Assembly (NCBI GenBank): GCA_905233445.1
Contig: CAJOEP010000005.1
Location: 1-64,000, forward strand
Direction: 5' to 3'
Length of the DNA stretch: 64,000 bases
Source of the DNA: an uncultured Bacteroidales bacterium
Lineage (GTDB): Bacteria; Bacteroidota; Bacteroidia; Bacteroidales; F082
In this document: in pieces, positions 8,967-17,240 of the stretch
How the letters are laid out: every line of letters starts with the position of its first letter
Numbering within the stretch: the stretch's first letter is position 1
Translations under genes and position numbers: made by a program
Notes under the pieces: model-generated
Seen by the model: the letters and a program-made list of their open reading frames with translations, nothing else
What the model was told of the DNA's origin: nothing
Databases searched by the model: none

Positions 8967-10814
8967 TTATTCAACCGTGACAGATTTTGCAAGATTTCTG
9001 GGCTGATCGACATTGCATCCGCGATAAACTGCGATGTAGTAGGCGAGGAGCTGTAACGGAATGGTCGCCAACAAAGGCGCGTAAGTGCATTCTGTATCAG
9101 GGATTTCGATGACGTAATCAGACATCTCTTTCACCAAGATATCACCCTCGGTCACCACGCTGATAATCTTCCCGTGACGAGCTTTCACCTCCTGTACGTT
9201 AGAAACGACTTTCTCGTAAGTAGATTTGTTTGTCGCAATGAAAATTACTGGCATGTCTTTGTCTATCAATGCGATAGGACCATGTTTCATCTCAGCTGCC
9301 GGATAACCTTCGGCGTGGATATATGAAATCTCCTTCAACTTGAGAGCGCCTTCAAGAGCTACAGGGAAGTTCTGCAAACGTCCGAGATAGATGGCGTTGT
9401 GGCAGTCTTTCATCTGCTCGGCAACCTCTTTCACAATGTCGTTGCTGCGCTCGAGTGTCGTCTGAATCTTTTCAGGAATCAAGTCAAGCTCATGAATCAA
9501 CTCCATGATTTTCGACTTCGGAAGATGTCCGTTTAACTCAGCCAAGTGGATAGCTAGCATTGTCAAAACCGCAACCTGGGCAGTGAAAGCTTTTGTCGAA
9601 GCTACACCGATTTCAGGGCCTGCATGGGTGTAAACGCCAGCGTCGGTGACACGCGAAATAGACGAGCCAATGACATTGCAGATGCCGAGAACAGTGGCGC
9701 CTTTCTTTTTCGCAATCTCAATGGCCGCCAGAGTATCAGCGGTTTCACCGGATTGTGAGATGGCTATTACGACATCATCAGGGAAGATGACAGGCTCGCG
9801 ATAACGGAACTCCGAAGCGTATTCCACCTTCACGCGGATGCCGGCATACACCTCGATGAGGTAACTCCCGACAAGTCCAGCGTGCCACGATGTGCCACAA
9901 GCCACGATGATGATGTTTCTGGCATTGAGAATCTTCTGCTCGTAATCGAAGATGCCGCCCAGTGTGACTGTGCCAAGGTCAGCATGCAGACGGCCACGCA
10001 TGGTGTCGCGTACCGTCGTCGGCTGCTCGTATATCTCCTTCAGCATGAAATGCTCAAAGCCACCTTTCTCAATAGATTCCAAATTGAGCTGCAACTCTTG
10101 TATATAAGGTGTCATCTCAACATCGTCGATGGTTTTTAATTTCAGATCTTCGCCAAGTTTTACCTTCACAACTTCTTCATTCTCAATGTAAACCACCTGC
10201 GATGTCATTCCAACAATAGGAGTAGCGTCGGAAGCAACGAAAAATTCGCCATCACCAATGCCAATCACCATCGGAGAACCTTTGCGTGCCGCTATCAACG
10301 TGTCAGGATGACCTTTTTCTATAAGGACTATAGCGTAAGCACCATTCACATGGTTCAATGCGATGCGCGTTGCCTCAAATAAATCGACATTCTGCGTAAT
10401 CTGCACATCTTCAATGAGATTCACCAATACCTCAGTGTCAGTACTCGACTTGAAAGTGTAGCCTCGATTCTCCAATTCCTTCTTAATTGTAAGGTAATTC
10501 TCTATGATTCCATTATGAATCAATGCGATGTTGCCCGAACGCGACAGGTGTGGATGTGCGTTTATGTCATTAGGCTCACCATGTGTGGCCCAACGTGTGT
10601 GTGCTATACCTAGGTGACCACTTATATCCTTGGCTATGGTGAACTGTTCCAAATCTGAAACTTTACCTTTAGTTTTGTAAACGTTGAGTTCATCGCTCTC
10701 ATTCAACAACGCAACTCCTGCGCTGTCATAGCCACGATATTCAAGGCGTTTCAATCCGTTAATCAAAATCGGATAAGCGTCTCTTTTGCCAATGTATGCT
10801 ACTATTCCGCACAT
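8967..10814 (-). CDS. glmS: Glutamine--fructose-6-phosphate aminotransferase (isomerizing)
   Basis: GlmS makes glucosamine-6-phosphate from fructose-6-phosphate and glutamine, the entry to UDP-GlcNAc for peptidoglycan and lipid A. The 615-aa protein starts MCGIVAYIG, where Cys2 becomes the N-terminal nucleophile of the glutaminase domain. HTRWATHGEPN follows near residue 75. Two SIS domains fill the second half (CGTSWHAG, SQSGETADT), and the end is QPRNLAKSVTVE, the canonical GlmS C-terminus. Length is normal. A -7 box lies at 10877-10884. I see no glmS ribozyme in the short leader. Confidence 0.97.
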   Translation of the reverse strand: MCGIVAYIGKRDAYPILINGLKRLEYRGYDSAGVALLNESDELNVYKTKGKVSDLEQFTIAKDISGHLGIAHTRWATHGEPNDINAHPHLSRSGNIALIHNGIIENYLTIKKELENRGYTFKSSTDTEVLVNLIEDVQITQNVDLFEATRIALNHVNGAYAIVLIEKGHPDTLIAARKGSPMVIGIGDGEFFVASDATPIVGMTSQVVYIENEEVVKVKLGEDLKLKTIDDVEMTPYIQELQLNLESIEKGGFEHFMLKEIYEQPTTVRDTMRGRLHADLGTVTLGGIFDYEQKILNARNIIIVACGTSWHAGLVGSYLIEVYAGIRVKVEYASEFRYREPVIFPDDVVIAISQSGETADTLAAIEIAKKKGATVLGICNVIGSSISRVTDAGVYTHAGPEIGVASTKAFTAQVAVLTMLAIHLAELNGHLPKSKIMELIHELDLIPEKIQTTLERSNDIVKEVAEQMKDCHNAIYLGRLQNFPVALEGALKLKEISYIHAEGYPAAEMKHGPIALIDKDMPVIFIATNKSTYEKVVSNVQEVKARHGKIISVVTEGDILVKEMSDYVIEIPDTECTYAPLLATIPLQLLAYYIAVYRGCNVDQPRNLAKSVTVE

Positions 10815-10876
10815 TTTAATTTGATATTTAATGATTTACAATTCAAAGATTCAATAATACACAATTTTTCAAATTG

Positions 10877-10884
10877 CAAAAATA
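10877..10884 (-). promoter_or_regulatory. -7 box of glmS-DUF5686 operon
   Basis: TATTTTTG on the minus strand, about 62 bases before the glmS ATG. Confidence 0.6.
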
Positions 10885-10922
10885 ATTTTTTTCTTAGAAA
10901 TGATGCAAAAAATGGTAAAAAA

Positions 10923-10990
10923 TTTTACTAATTTATTTTTGAATACATAATTTTACTATTTTTGCAATCTGTTAGTAAAACGATTTACTA
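10923..10990 (+). promoter_or_regulatory. Promoter of the Hdr-like operon with four TTTACTA half-sites
   Basis: A -7 box TATTTTTG lies at 10957-10964 with TTTG at 10938-10941 upstream. Around it are TTTTACTA (10923-10930), TTTTACTA (10951-10958, touching the -7 box), TAGTAAAA (10973-10980) and TTTACTA (10984-10990). The second and third are inverted around the -7 box, and the third and fourth are inverted around ACG. That arrangement suggests a repressor or activator operator. Confidence 0.55.
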
Positions 10991-11007
10991 TATACTAATT
11001 TACTTTT

Positions 11008-11721
11008 ATGGAATATAGATTTAAAGGACATTTGGTTGAGGAGTTGTATAAGGATTACAGAATAAAAGAGGGGATGAAGGCATGCATGAATTGCGGCGTT
11101 TGCACTGCGGTTTGTCCGGCTGCGGAGTTTTATAAGTACAATCCGAAGAATATTGTCAACATAGTGGCGCGCAAAAACGAGGAGGATTTGGAGGAACTGC
11201 TGAAAAGCGACCAGATTTGGTATTGCGGCGAATGCATGTCGTGCGTGACACGTTGCCCGCGAGCCAACGCCCCTGGATTGGTGATTATGTCGTTGAGAAA
11301 ACTATCGATGAGAAGCGGTCTTTACATGCTTTCTGAAAAAGGCCGTCAGCAATATATTGTTGTTAAAGACTTGTGCAGCAATATCTTAAACTATGGTTAC
11401 TGCGTCTATCCTCGCACTTTCGATTATGAGACTCACAAGGAATTTGGTCCGGTCGGAAAATGGATTAACGATAATCTTGACGATTTGCACGCCCGCATGG
11501 GCTCCAACCTCGACGGCGACGGTCCCGGCGGACTGCGTAAGATTCCAAAAGAAAGCCTCGACCAACTGAAAAACATATTCGACGTGACAGGAGCCACCGA
11601 ACTGATGGAACAAGTGCTAGCCGACGCTCATAATGAAGCAGTGAAAGAAAACCTCACCGACGAGGAATATTTCATGAAAGTCTACACAGAAAACGATTGG
11701 GAAAAACACTTGAATCATTAA
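11008..11721 (+). CDS. HdrC-like 4Fe-4S dicluster protein
   Basis: The 237-aa soluble protein has two complete ferredoxin-type cluster motifs near residues 26-72 (CMNCGVCTAVCP and CGECMSCVTRCP), the signature of heterodisulfide reductase subunit C. The C-terminal half is longer than in methanogen HdrC and matches no domain I recognise. It opens a five-gene operon (HdrC-, HdrB-, HdrA-, small HdrC- and HdrE/HdrD-like). It probably passes electrons between the flavoprotein and the HdrB-like subunit. The organism has no other sign of methanogenesis here, so the true substrate is not CoM-S-S-CoB. Confidence 0.85.
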   Translation: MEYRFKGHLVEELYKDYRIKEGMKACMNCGVCTAVCPAAEFYKYNPKNIVNIVARKNEEDLEELLKSDQIWYCGECMSCVTRCPRANAPGLVIMSLRKLSMRSGLYMLSEKGRQQYIVVKDLCSNILNYGYCVYPRTFDYETHKEFGPVGKWINDNLDDLHARMGSNLDGDGPGGLRKIPKESLDQLKNIFDVTGATELMEQVLADAHNEAVKENLTDEEYFMKVYTENDWEKHLNH

Positions 11722-11750
11722 ATTTTGAATCTTAAATCTTTGAATATAAA
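11720..11750 (+). repeat. AT-rich 7/8-base run (AATCTTTG family)
   Basis: AATTTTG, AATCTTA, AATCTTTG, AATATAA fill the 29-base gap between the HdrC-like and HdrB-like genes. Confidence 0.45.
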
Positions 11751-12821
11751 ATGATAATTGAAGGAAAACAGAAGATTTGGGCAGATTATCAGAAAGATAT
11801 TCCCGATGATCATTATTTTTACGTGAGAAGCTGCATCCGTCAGGCTTTCTGGCCGGGTTCGGAGGTGACTTTCCTCGACATCACAAGGAATAAACTTGGA
11901 AAAGACTTCTACGAGAACCCATATCATACAACATGCGGCGGCATTGCATATCACAGCGACACCATCCCTCAGGAGACGGCCATGACAATCATTGCGCGTC
12001 AGTTTGCGCTTATGAAGGAGAGCGGCTACGAGAACTACGTCTGCTCATGTATTACCTCGTTTGGATGCTACACTGAGACACTCGAGACATGGCACGAATA
12101 TCCGGAACTGGAGGCGAAAATCCGACAATATCTTTGGGATTCCTGTAAGAAAGAGTTCGCAAAACCAAAATATCTCGCACACGCCAGCGACCTTATTTAT
12201 AAATTCAGGTTTGACATCGCGAAACAGATGAAGTTCCCGCTCGTGAATGTCAAGACTGGCAAGCCTTTGAAGTGTGTCGAGCACATCGGATGCCACTATT
12301 CGAAGATGTTTCCGTCGAAGGGCTTCGGCGGCGCTGAGTATCCACATGTCCTTGTCGGAATGATTGAGGCCTGGGGTGGGGAGGTCATCGATTATCCTGA
12401 GCGCCGTCATTGTTGCGGCTTCGGATTCCGTCAGTATTTTGTCCAAGCCAACAGAGGCTATTCCGAGTCGAATACCTATAAAAAATTCGAGTCAATGGAG
12501 CCATACGAACCGGATCTGATTATCACTAACTGCCCCGGATGCCCTTATTTCCTCGACAGATGGCAGTATGTAATCGCCGAACAGACAGGCAAGACTTATG
12601 GCAAGAACGGCTATGGAATTCCAGCATTGACATATGAGGAAGTGGCTGGCTTGGTGATGGGCTATGACCCATGGGACCTCGGCCTGCAGATGCATCAGGT
12701 TGCCATTGAGCCACTGCTCGAAAAAATGGGAATCCCTTACGACCCGAAGAAGAAATATCAAGGTGTAAACGGCAAAGACTTGGGTCAGCCGATGTGTCCT
12801 TCATGTATTAAATCAGTTTGA
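11751..12821 (+). CDS. HdrB-like CCG-domain protein
   Basis: The 356-aa protein resembles heterodisulfide reductase subunit B, whose two CCG domains hold unusual noncubane 4Fe-4S clusters that reduce disulfides. The second CCG domain is complete (HIGCHYSK, RRHCCGFGFRQ, NCPGCPYF, residues about 180-265). The first is altered: where CC is expected the sequence reads TTCGG, leaving fewer cysteines (SC, TCGG, CSC, GC). It may therefore bind one normal noncubane cluster and one changed or absent cluster. It is the second gene of the Hdr-like operon and ends just before the flavoprotein gene. Confidence 0.85.
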   Translation: MIIEGKQKIWADYQKDIPDDHYFYVRSCIRQAFWPGSEVTFLDITRNKLGKDFYENPYHTTCGGIAYHSDTIPQETAMTIIARQFALMKESGYENYVCSCITSFGCYTETLETWHEYPELEAKIRQYLWDSCKKEFAKPKYLAHASDLIYKFRFDIAKQMKFPLVNVKTGKPLKCVEHIGCHYSKMFPSKGFGGAEYPHVLVGMIEAWGGEVIDYPERRHCCGFGFRQYFVQANRGYSESNTYKKFESMEPYEPDLIITNCPGCPYFLDRWQYVIAEQTGKTYGKNGYGIPALTYEEVAGLVMGYDPWDLGLQMHQVAIEPLLEKMGIPYDPKKKYQGVNGKDLGQPMCPSCIKSV

Positions 12822-12832
12822 AAATAAACATT

Positions 12833-13843
12833 ATGAAAGAAAATATATTGATTATTGGCGGTGGAGCCGCCGGAATGGAAGCCGCTACACAGCTGAAGAA
12901 GCTCGGGCTGACTCCTATTATTATTGAGAAAAGCGACGCCCTCGGTGGTCATATCGCACAGTGGGACAGACTGTTCCCGGCATTTCATCCTGCCAAAGAC
13001 GTCGTCGCCCCGATGCTTGAAAGTGTGAAGGGTATAGACGTGCTTCTGAATACTGAAGTTAATGATATTCAATGTGATGCAGATGGTTTTAAAGCAGTTT
13101 TGACTAATGGCAAGACAATCGACGCCAAGGCTGTGGTTTTGGCAACAGGTTTCGATCTTTTCAAGGCAGAGAGGAAACAGGAATACGGCTATGGGATTTA
13201 TAACAATGTGATTACCAGCCTCGAACTTGAGAAGTTTTTCAGAACCGGCAAAGACGAACGCATTAACAATCCTAAAAAAATCGGTTTCGTCCACTGCGTC
13301 GGTGCCCGTGACGTGAAAGTGGGCAACACTTATTGCTCCAAAGTGTGCTGTACCACGGCGTTGAAACAAGCTTGCGAAATGAAGGAAGTGTTTCCGAACG
13401 CTGAGGTTTACACGTTCTACATGGACTTGAGAATGTTTGGTCCCGGCTACGAGGATTTGTATCTCAAGACTCAGAGAGATTTCGACGTAAAATGCATCCG
13501 CGGTCGTGTCTGTGAGGTCTCGGAAAATATGGACGGCCGACTCGTCATCAAGGCTGAAGACACTCTCTTCGGAAAGCCGTTGAAGATGACTCTCGACTTG
13601 CTCGTTTTGATGTGCAGCATGGAGAAAAACAAGAGCATCGACAAGATTCAGCAACAGCTTGGAGTTGCCAACAACAGCGACGGTTTCATGCAAAACAGAG
13701 ATATGTATCTCGGTATGAATGGCACTGCAAAAGACGGTGTTTTTGTCGCCGGCACCTGCACCGCCCCGAAGTCACTGCCCGACACCATAGCCGAAGCACG
13801 CTCAGTGGCAGTGGAAGTGTTTAACTACATAAACAACAAGTAG
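12833..13843 (+). CDS. HdrA/QmoA-like FAD oxidoreductase
   Basis: The 336-aa flavoprotein starts with the dinucleotide-binding loop IIGGGAAGMEAA. I take ATG 12833. The ORF-track start is a TTG overlapping the previous stop. The middle holds CVGARD followed by YCSKVCCTTALKQA, the conserved cysteine segment of HdrA proteins. The C-terminal GVFVAGTCTAPKSLPDT closes the FAD site. It lacks the extra ferredoxin domains of full-length HdrA (around 650 aa) and in size is closer to QmoA of sulfate reducers. It is probably the flavin hub of the complex, and bifurcation is possible but unproven. Confidence 0.85.
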   Translation: MKENILIIGGGAAGMEAATQLKKLGLTPIIIEKSDALGGHIAQWDRLFPAFHPAKDVVAPMLESVKGIDVLLNTEVNDIQCDADGFKAVLTNGKTIDAKAVVLATGFDLFKAERKQEYGYGIYNNVITSLELEKFFRTGKDERINNPKKIGFVHCVGARDVKVGNTYCSKVCCTTALKQACEMKEVFPNAEVYTFYMDLRMFGPGYEDLYLKTQRDFDVKCIRGRVCEVSENMDGRLVIKAEDTLFGKPLKMTLDLLVLMCSMEKNKSIDKIQQQLGVANNSDGFMQNRDMYLGMNGTAKDGVFVAGTCTAPKSLPDTIAEARSVAVEVFNYINNK

Positions 13844-13845
13844 TT

Positions 13846-14157
13846 ATGGATTTCGGTTTTTGTTTATCACCAAGCTCGCATGTGCAAATGGATAAAATCG
13901 ACCTTGCGACGTTTAACCGTCTGAAGGAGACGAATCCCGACATCAATACCTGTATCGCATGTGGCTCATGCACTGCGACTTGCACAGCCGGAAACTTCAC
14001 AGAGATGAGCTTCCGCCGCATACTTCTGATGCTTCAAAGAGGCAAAGAAGACGAGGCAAAGAAAATGATTCAACGTTGTATGCTCTGTGGCAAATGCACA
14101 CTCGTTTGCCCGCGCGGCATCAATATTCGTAAGATTTTGTTAGATATTACACGATGA
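13846..14157 (+). CDS. Small HdrC-like dicluster ferredoxin
   Basis: The 103-aa protein carries two 4Fe-4S motifs, CIACGSCTATCTAG near residue 38 and CMLCGKCTLVCP near residue 79, with the intervening helix typical of HdrC. It starts three bases after the flavoprotein stop, and its own stop overlaps the next ATG (ATGA), so translation is probably coupled. It likely wires the flavoprotein to the membrane subunit. A second start at the internal MDKIDL is possible. This is the second HdrC-like protein in one operon. Confidence 0.85.
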   Translation: MDFGFCLSPSSHVQMDKIDLATFNRLKETNPDINTCIACGSCTATCTAGNFTEMSFRRILLMLQRGKEDEAKKMIQRCMLCGKCTLVCPRGINIRKILLDITR

Positions 14158-15893
14158 AAATATTCGATCCTTTTGTGCTCCCGTTTGTGCTCGGCATGGC
14201 TTTCGTGCTGACATACTGCTTCGTGGGACTTATAAAAGTTATTTTGCAGTTGCCTAAAGACGACCGTAAGAAATTCTTGCGCTCGCTTGTAACACCAAAA
14301 ACAGCTTGGGCTAACATCCGTGACCTGTTCGGCGACTGCCTTTTCCATGTGAAAATATGGAAACGCAACCCGATTCTCGGTTATATGCACTCCGCCATCG
14401 CCTTCGGCTGGTTTATGATTATCGTCATCGGTCATGTGATGCTGTTTACACTAAAACCACTGCAAGGTGTTGAGATAGAGGGTTTTGCTCGAACATTCAC
14501 CAACTTCTATTACCCGATTTTCTTCAAATATTTTGCCGAAGAAGGCAAGATTTTCGGCTTCCTTATGGATTTCTTCCTCCTGATGATTATCAGCGGTATC
14601 CTGATCGCAGTGGTGAAGAAGATTCACTCGAAGATAGTGGGGGTTAAGCGTGTCACGAAGTTCGGTTTCGCCGACAATATGATTCGTTTTGCCTTATGGA
14701 CCATCTTCCCGTTCCGCTTGATTGCCGAAAAGACAAACATCTATGCATTTTGGTGGCTCTATTCCATCGATTTGCTGATATTTATGTGTATGTTGCCATT
14801 CACACGTTACATGCACATCCCGACGGAGGCACTGTTTATCCTGCTGAGACATGCCGGATTGAACGCTCGTGAACCCAGAAAAGGCTACGCTTTGGCGCAA
14901 ATCTACTCATGCCCGAGCTGCGGCCTCTGTATCGACGCATGCCCGATGAGTGTGAATGACAAAAACAGCGGAAACACCTCGGCTTATTTCATGAAAAAGC
15001 TAAGAAACGGCGACACTGAAGAAGCAAAACGCATAGCCGAGACATGCCTTATGTGCGGAAAATGCGTCAAGGTGTGCCCTGTAAGCATCGAGTCGTGCGA
15101 CATTAAATTCAGCCAGAGAGCCGAAACACCTTATTACGTCAATAGCGACCACTCGTATTTAGACGTCATTTTGACCGAAGCGCAGCGAAGTGGAGAAATC
15201 TCATCCAACAATAACAAAGTCCTTTATTTCGCCGGCTGCATGACCCAATTGACACCAAAAATCATGCGTGCCATGAAAAAAATCATGGAGTCAGCAGGTG
15301 AGGAGTTCCAGTTTTTGGATGAGAACGGCGGCATATGCTGCGGTCGCCCAATGATATTAAGCGGAAAAACAGCGGAAGCACAAGCCATGATTGCCAAAAA
15401 TACCGAGTTGATTAAGAAATCTGGAGCAAAGAAATTGGTGCTTTCATGCCCAATTTGCTATAAGGTTTTCAAGGATGAATATCATCTTGAAGGTGTTGAG
15501 ATTCTGCATCATACGCAGTATATCAATGAGTTGATTAAAACTGGCAAACTCAAAGTCAACAAAGGCGACGTGAACTATGTTTATCACGACCCATGCGAAC
15601 TGGGAAGAGCTTTCGAAATCTATGATGAACCACGTGAAGTTCTTGAAAAAGCTGGCAATCTGCGTAAAGCAAAGTCTGAAAAAGAATTGAGTATCTGCTG
15701 TGGCGGTAGCCTGGGCAGTTTCAACCTAACCCAAAAAGAGCGCGACGAAATTACATGTAATTCCGTCGCTGACCTTATGTTCAACAATCCTGATGAGATT
15801 GTTACCGCTTGTCCTTTGTGTCTTAAGACTTTTGCCAGAAAGGCTCCAGTCGCTGTGAAAGATATCGCTGAAGTGGTTAGCAGTCAGTTGTAA
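14154..15893 (+). CDS. Membrane HdrE-HdrD-like fusion (cytochrome b-like plus Fe-S/CCG domains)
   Basis: The 579-aa protein begins with about five membrane helices (residues about 5-220) that contain histidines placed for b-type haem (YMHSAIAFGW, VIGHVML, RYMHIPTEAL). Next come two ferredoxin motifs (CPSCGLCIDACP, CLMCGKCVKVCP), then two CCG domains (YFAGCMTQ, ICCGRPM and HDPCELG, ICCGG, CPLCLK). This is the HdrE plus HdrD order, as in DsrMK or methanophenazine-linked HdrDE. It would link quinones in the membrane to a thiol/disulfide or to the soluble Hdr-like subunits. Residues about 338-350 are encoded by a copy of the 39-base dispersed repeat. Confidence 0.85.
   Translation: MKIFDPFVLPFVLGMAFVLTYCFVGLIKVILQLPKDDRKKFLRSLVTPKTAWANIRDLFGDCLFHVKIWKRNPILGYMHSAIAFGWFMIIVIGHVMLFTLKPLQGVEIEGFARTFTNFYYPIFFKYFAEEGKIFGFLMDFFLLMIISGILIAVVKKIHSKIVGVKRVTKFGFADNMIRFALWTIFPFRLIAEKTNIYAFWWLYSIDLLIFMCMLPFTRYMHIPTEALFILLRHAGLNAREPRKGYALAQIYSCPSCGLCIDACPMSVNDKNSGNTSAYFMKKLRNGDTEEAKRIAETCLMCGKCVKVCPVSIESCDIKFSQRAETPYYVNSDHSYLDVILTEAQRSGEISSNNNKVLYFAGCMTQLTPKIMRAMKKIMESAGEEFQFLDENGGICCGRPMILSGKTAEAQAMIAKNTELIKKSGAKKLVLSCPICYKVFKDEYHLEGVEILHHTQYINELIKTGKLKVNKGDVNYVYHDPCELGRAFEIYDEPREVLEKAGNLRKAKSEKELSICCGGSLGSFNLTQKERDEITCNSVADLMFNNPDEIVTACPLCLKTFARKAPVAVKDIAEVVSSQL
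15165..15203 (+). repeat. 39-base dispersed repeat, copy 2, inside a coding region
   Basis: By hand alignment this matches copy 3 (47105-47143) at 36 of 39 positions, yet it lies in frame in the HdrE-HdrD-like gene and encodes VILTEAQRSGEIS. It sits between the ferredoxin domain and the first CCG domain. Confidence 0.8.
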
Positions 15894-15904
15894 ACCAACG
15901 ATTG

Positions 15905-17146
15905 CTACCATTCCACGGCCTGCCTCCTGAGCGGCATCGTCATGCATCTTGCTCCGCCGCCGCCACGAGACAATTCGTTGCCTTCAAACGCCACCACACA
16001 GCGTTTGAAGTCGTCAACAGAGACTTTGCCTGAAGCTACGTCAGCAGCTTTAAGCACTTCAAAACCATTTTGGTTCAAAGCCTCTATTGTATGATAGTTT
16101 CTTGCATATCCCAAGACCTTTCCTGGTGCGAATGAGAAGAAGTTGGCACCGCTGTGCCACTGCTCACGCGGTCCGTAATAATCGTCACCGCCTCCACAGA
16201 ATATCGGCTCAAGATGCATGCCAAGTTTATCCAAAGCCTCGATAAGGTTATCCTCATCGCGAACTTTAGTGTAGTTGTATCCGTTAACTTCATAATGCGT
16301 GGTCTTGAAACGGCTGTTCATAATCACAGGCTTATATGCCATGCAACGGTCTTTGTCCAAGAATGTGAACACCATGTCAAGATGGATGAACGAGTCTGGC
16401 TCCAATGGCAATTCCTGAGTAATAAGGTGACGTGTGCCTCCCAGACTGCGCAGATGGTCAAGTATGGCCTTGACGCCTTCTTGGCTTGTCCTGGCTCCGC
16501 AACCACTTAAAATAATATCGTGACGCGCAATCTCAACATCGCCGCCTTCAACAGATCCCATGCCGTTTCTTGCATAACGGTCAACAGGATTAATCGCCTC
16601 AACATCAATGATATGTGAATATTTGAAAATTGTGTTCCACAACATAGTCTCGCGGTCGCGCACATCAGTGGCCATCTTGCTTACCATCACATTGTTGTAC
16701 ATGGTGAATGCCGCGTCTCTCATAAAAAACAAATTCGGAACCGGAGGAAGTATATAACGCTCCTTAAGCCCCGCATTATCATAGCCTTCGATAAGTACCG
16801 TCGCCAAATCTTCGACACTTAAACCATTCAAAACCTCCTTTAGATAAGGACGTTCCTCTCTTTCACAGACACTTGAAACCAATGTCTGCCTGACTTCTTC
16901 ATCACCAATGGCATCAATGAGCAATTCTTTGAAAGTCAACACATTGGTAACCTTTCTGAGACTTCCTTCAAAGTCCTTGTAGTTACTCATTGCCTCACGA
17001 TAGTTCAATATGTCACTGAAGAGAAATTTGTGGGCGTTTTCAGGTGTCATATGCTCGATTTCCTTGCCCGGAGCATGCAATATTACGTATTCTAACTTAC
17101 CAATCTCTGATTCAACACACGGTTTTACGCATCGAAAATAATCCAT
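15905..17146 (-). CDS. arcA: Arginine deiminase
   Basis: The 413-aa enzyme hydrolyses arginine to citrulline and ammonia, the first step of the arginine deiminase pathway. Motifs include LEYVILHAPGKEIEHMTPEN at the N-terminus, FMRDAAF, EGGDVEIA, HLDMVFTFLD and the catalytic-cysteine loop GGGGARCMTMPLRR close to the C-terminus, all as in bacterial ArcA. No arcB or arcC lies nearby, so the rest of the pathway must be elsewhere. It converges on the Hdr-like operon with an 11-base gap. A -7 box TAATTTTG lies at 17171-17178. Confidence 0.96.
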   Translation of the reverse strand: MDYFRCVKPCVESEIGKLEYVILHAPGKEIEHMTPENAHKFLFSDILNYREAMSNYKDFEGSLRKVTNVLTFKELLIDAIGDEEVRQTLVSSVCEREERPYLKEVLNGLSVEDLATVLIEGYDNAGLKERYILPPVPNLFFMRDAAFTMYNNVMVSKMATDVRDRETMLWNTIFKYSHIIDVEAINPVDRYARNGMGSVEGGDVEIARHDIILSGCGARTSQEGVKAILDHLRSLGGTRHLITQELPLEPDSFIHLDMVFTFLDKDRCMAYKPVIMNSRFKTTHYEVNGYNYTKVRDEDNLIEALDKLGMHLEPIFCGGGDDYYGPREQWHSGANFFSFAPGKVLGYARNYHTIEALNQNGFEVLKAADVASGKVSVDDFKRCVVAFEGNELSRGGGGARCMTMPLRRQAVEW

Positions 17147-17170
17147 AAAGTATTCTTTTTATTTTGACTG

Positions 17171-17178
17171 CAAAATTA
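17171..17178 (-). promoter_or_regulatory. -7 box of arcA
   Basis: TAATTTTG on the minus strand, about 25 bases before the arcA ATG. Confidence 0.55.
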
Positions 17179-17212
17179 CAACTTTTTTTTTAAAACAAAG
17201 AAAAAAACTTCT

Positions 17213-17240
17213 AACTGGTAACTGCCAACTGTCAACTAAT
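17213..17240 (+). repeat. Heptad array, AACTGNN family
   Basis: Four 7-base units (AACTGGT, AACTGCC, AACTGTC, AACTAAT). The last unit overlaps the stop codon of the prolyl-tRNA deacylase gene. The family recurs at 47882-47914 and 54860-54905. Confidence 0.75.

Noticed and set aside
10815-10876. glmS ribozyme in the glmS leader
   Set aside because: The leader is short and AT-rich, with none of the conserved ribozyme core.
11008-15893. Methanogenesis genes or archaeal DNA
   Set aside because: Codon use and the promoter match the neighbours, and the HdrA-like protein is the short bacterial type.
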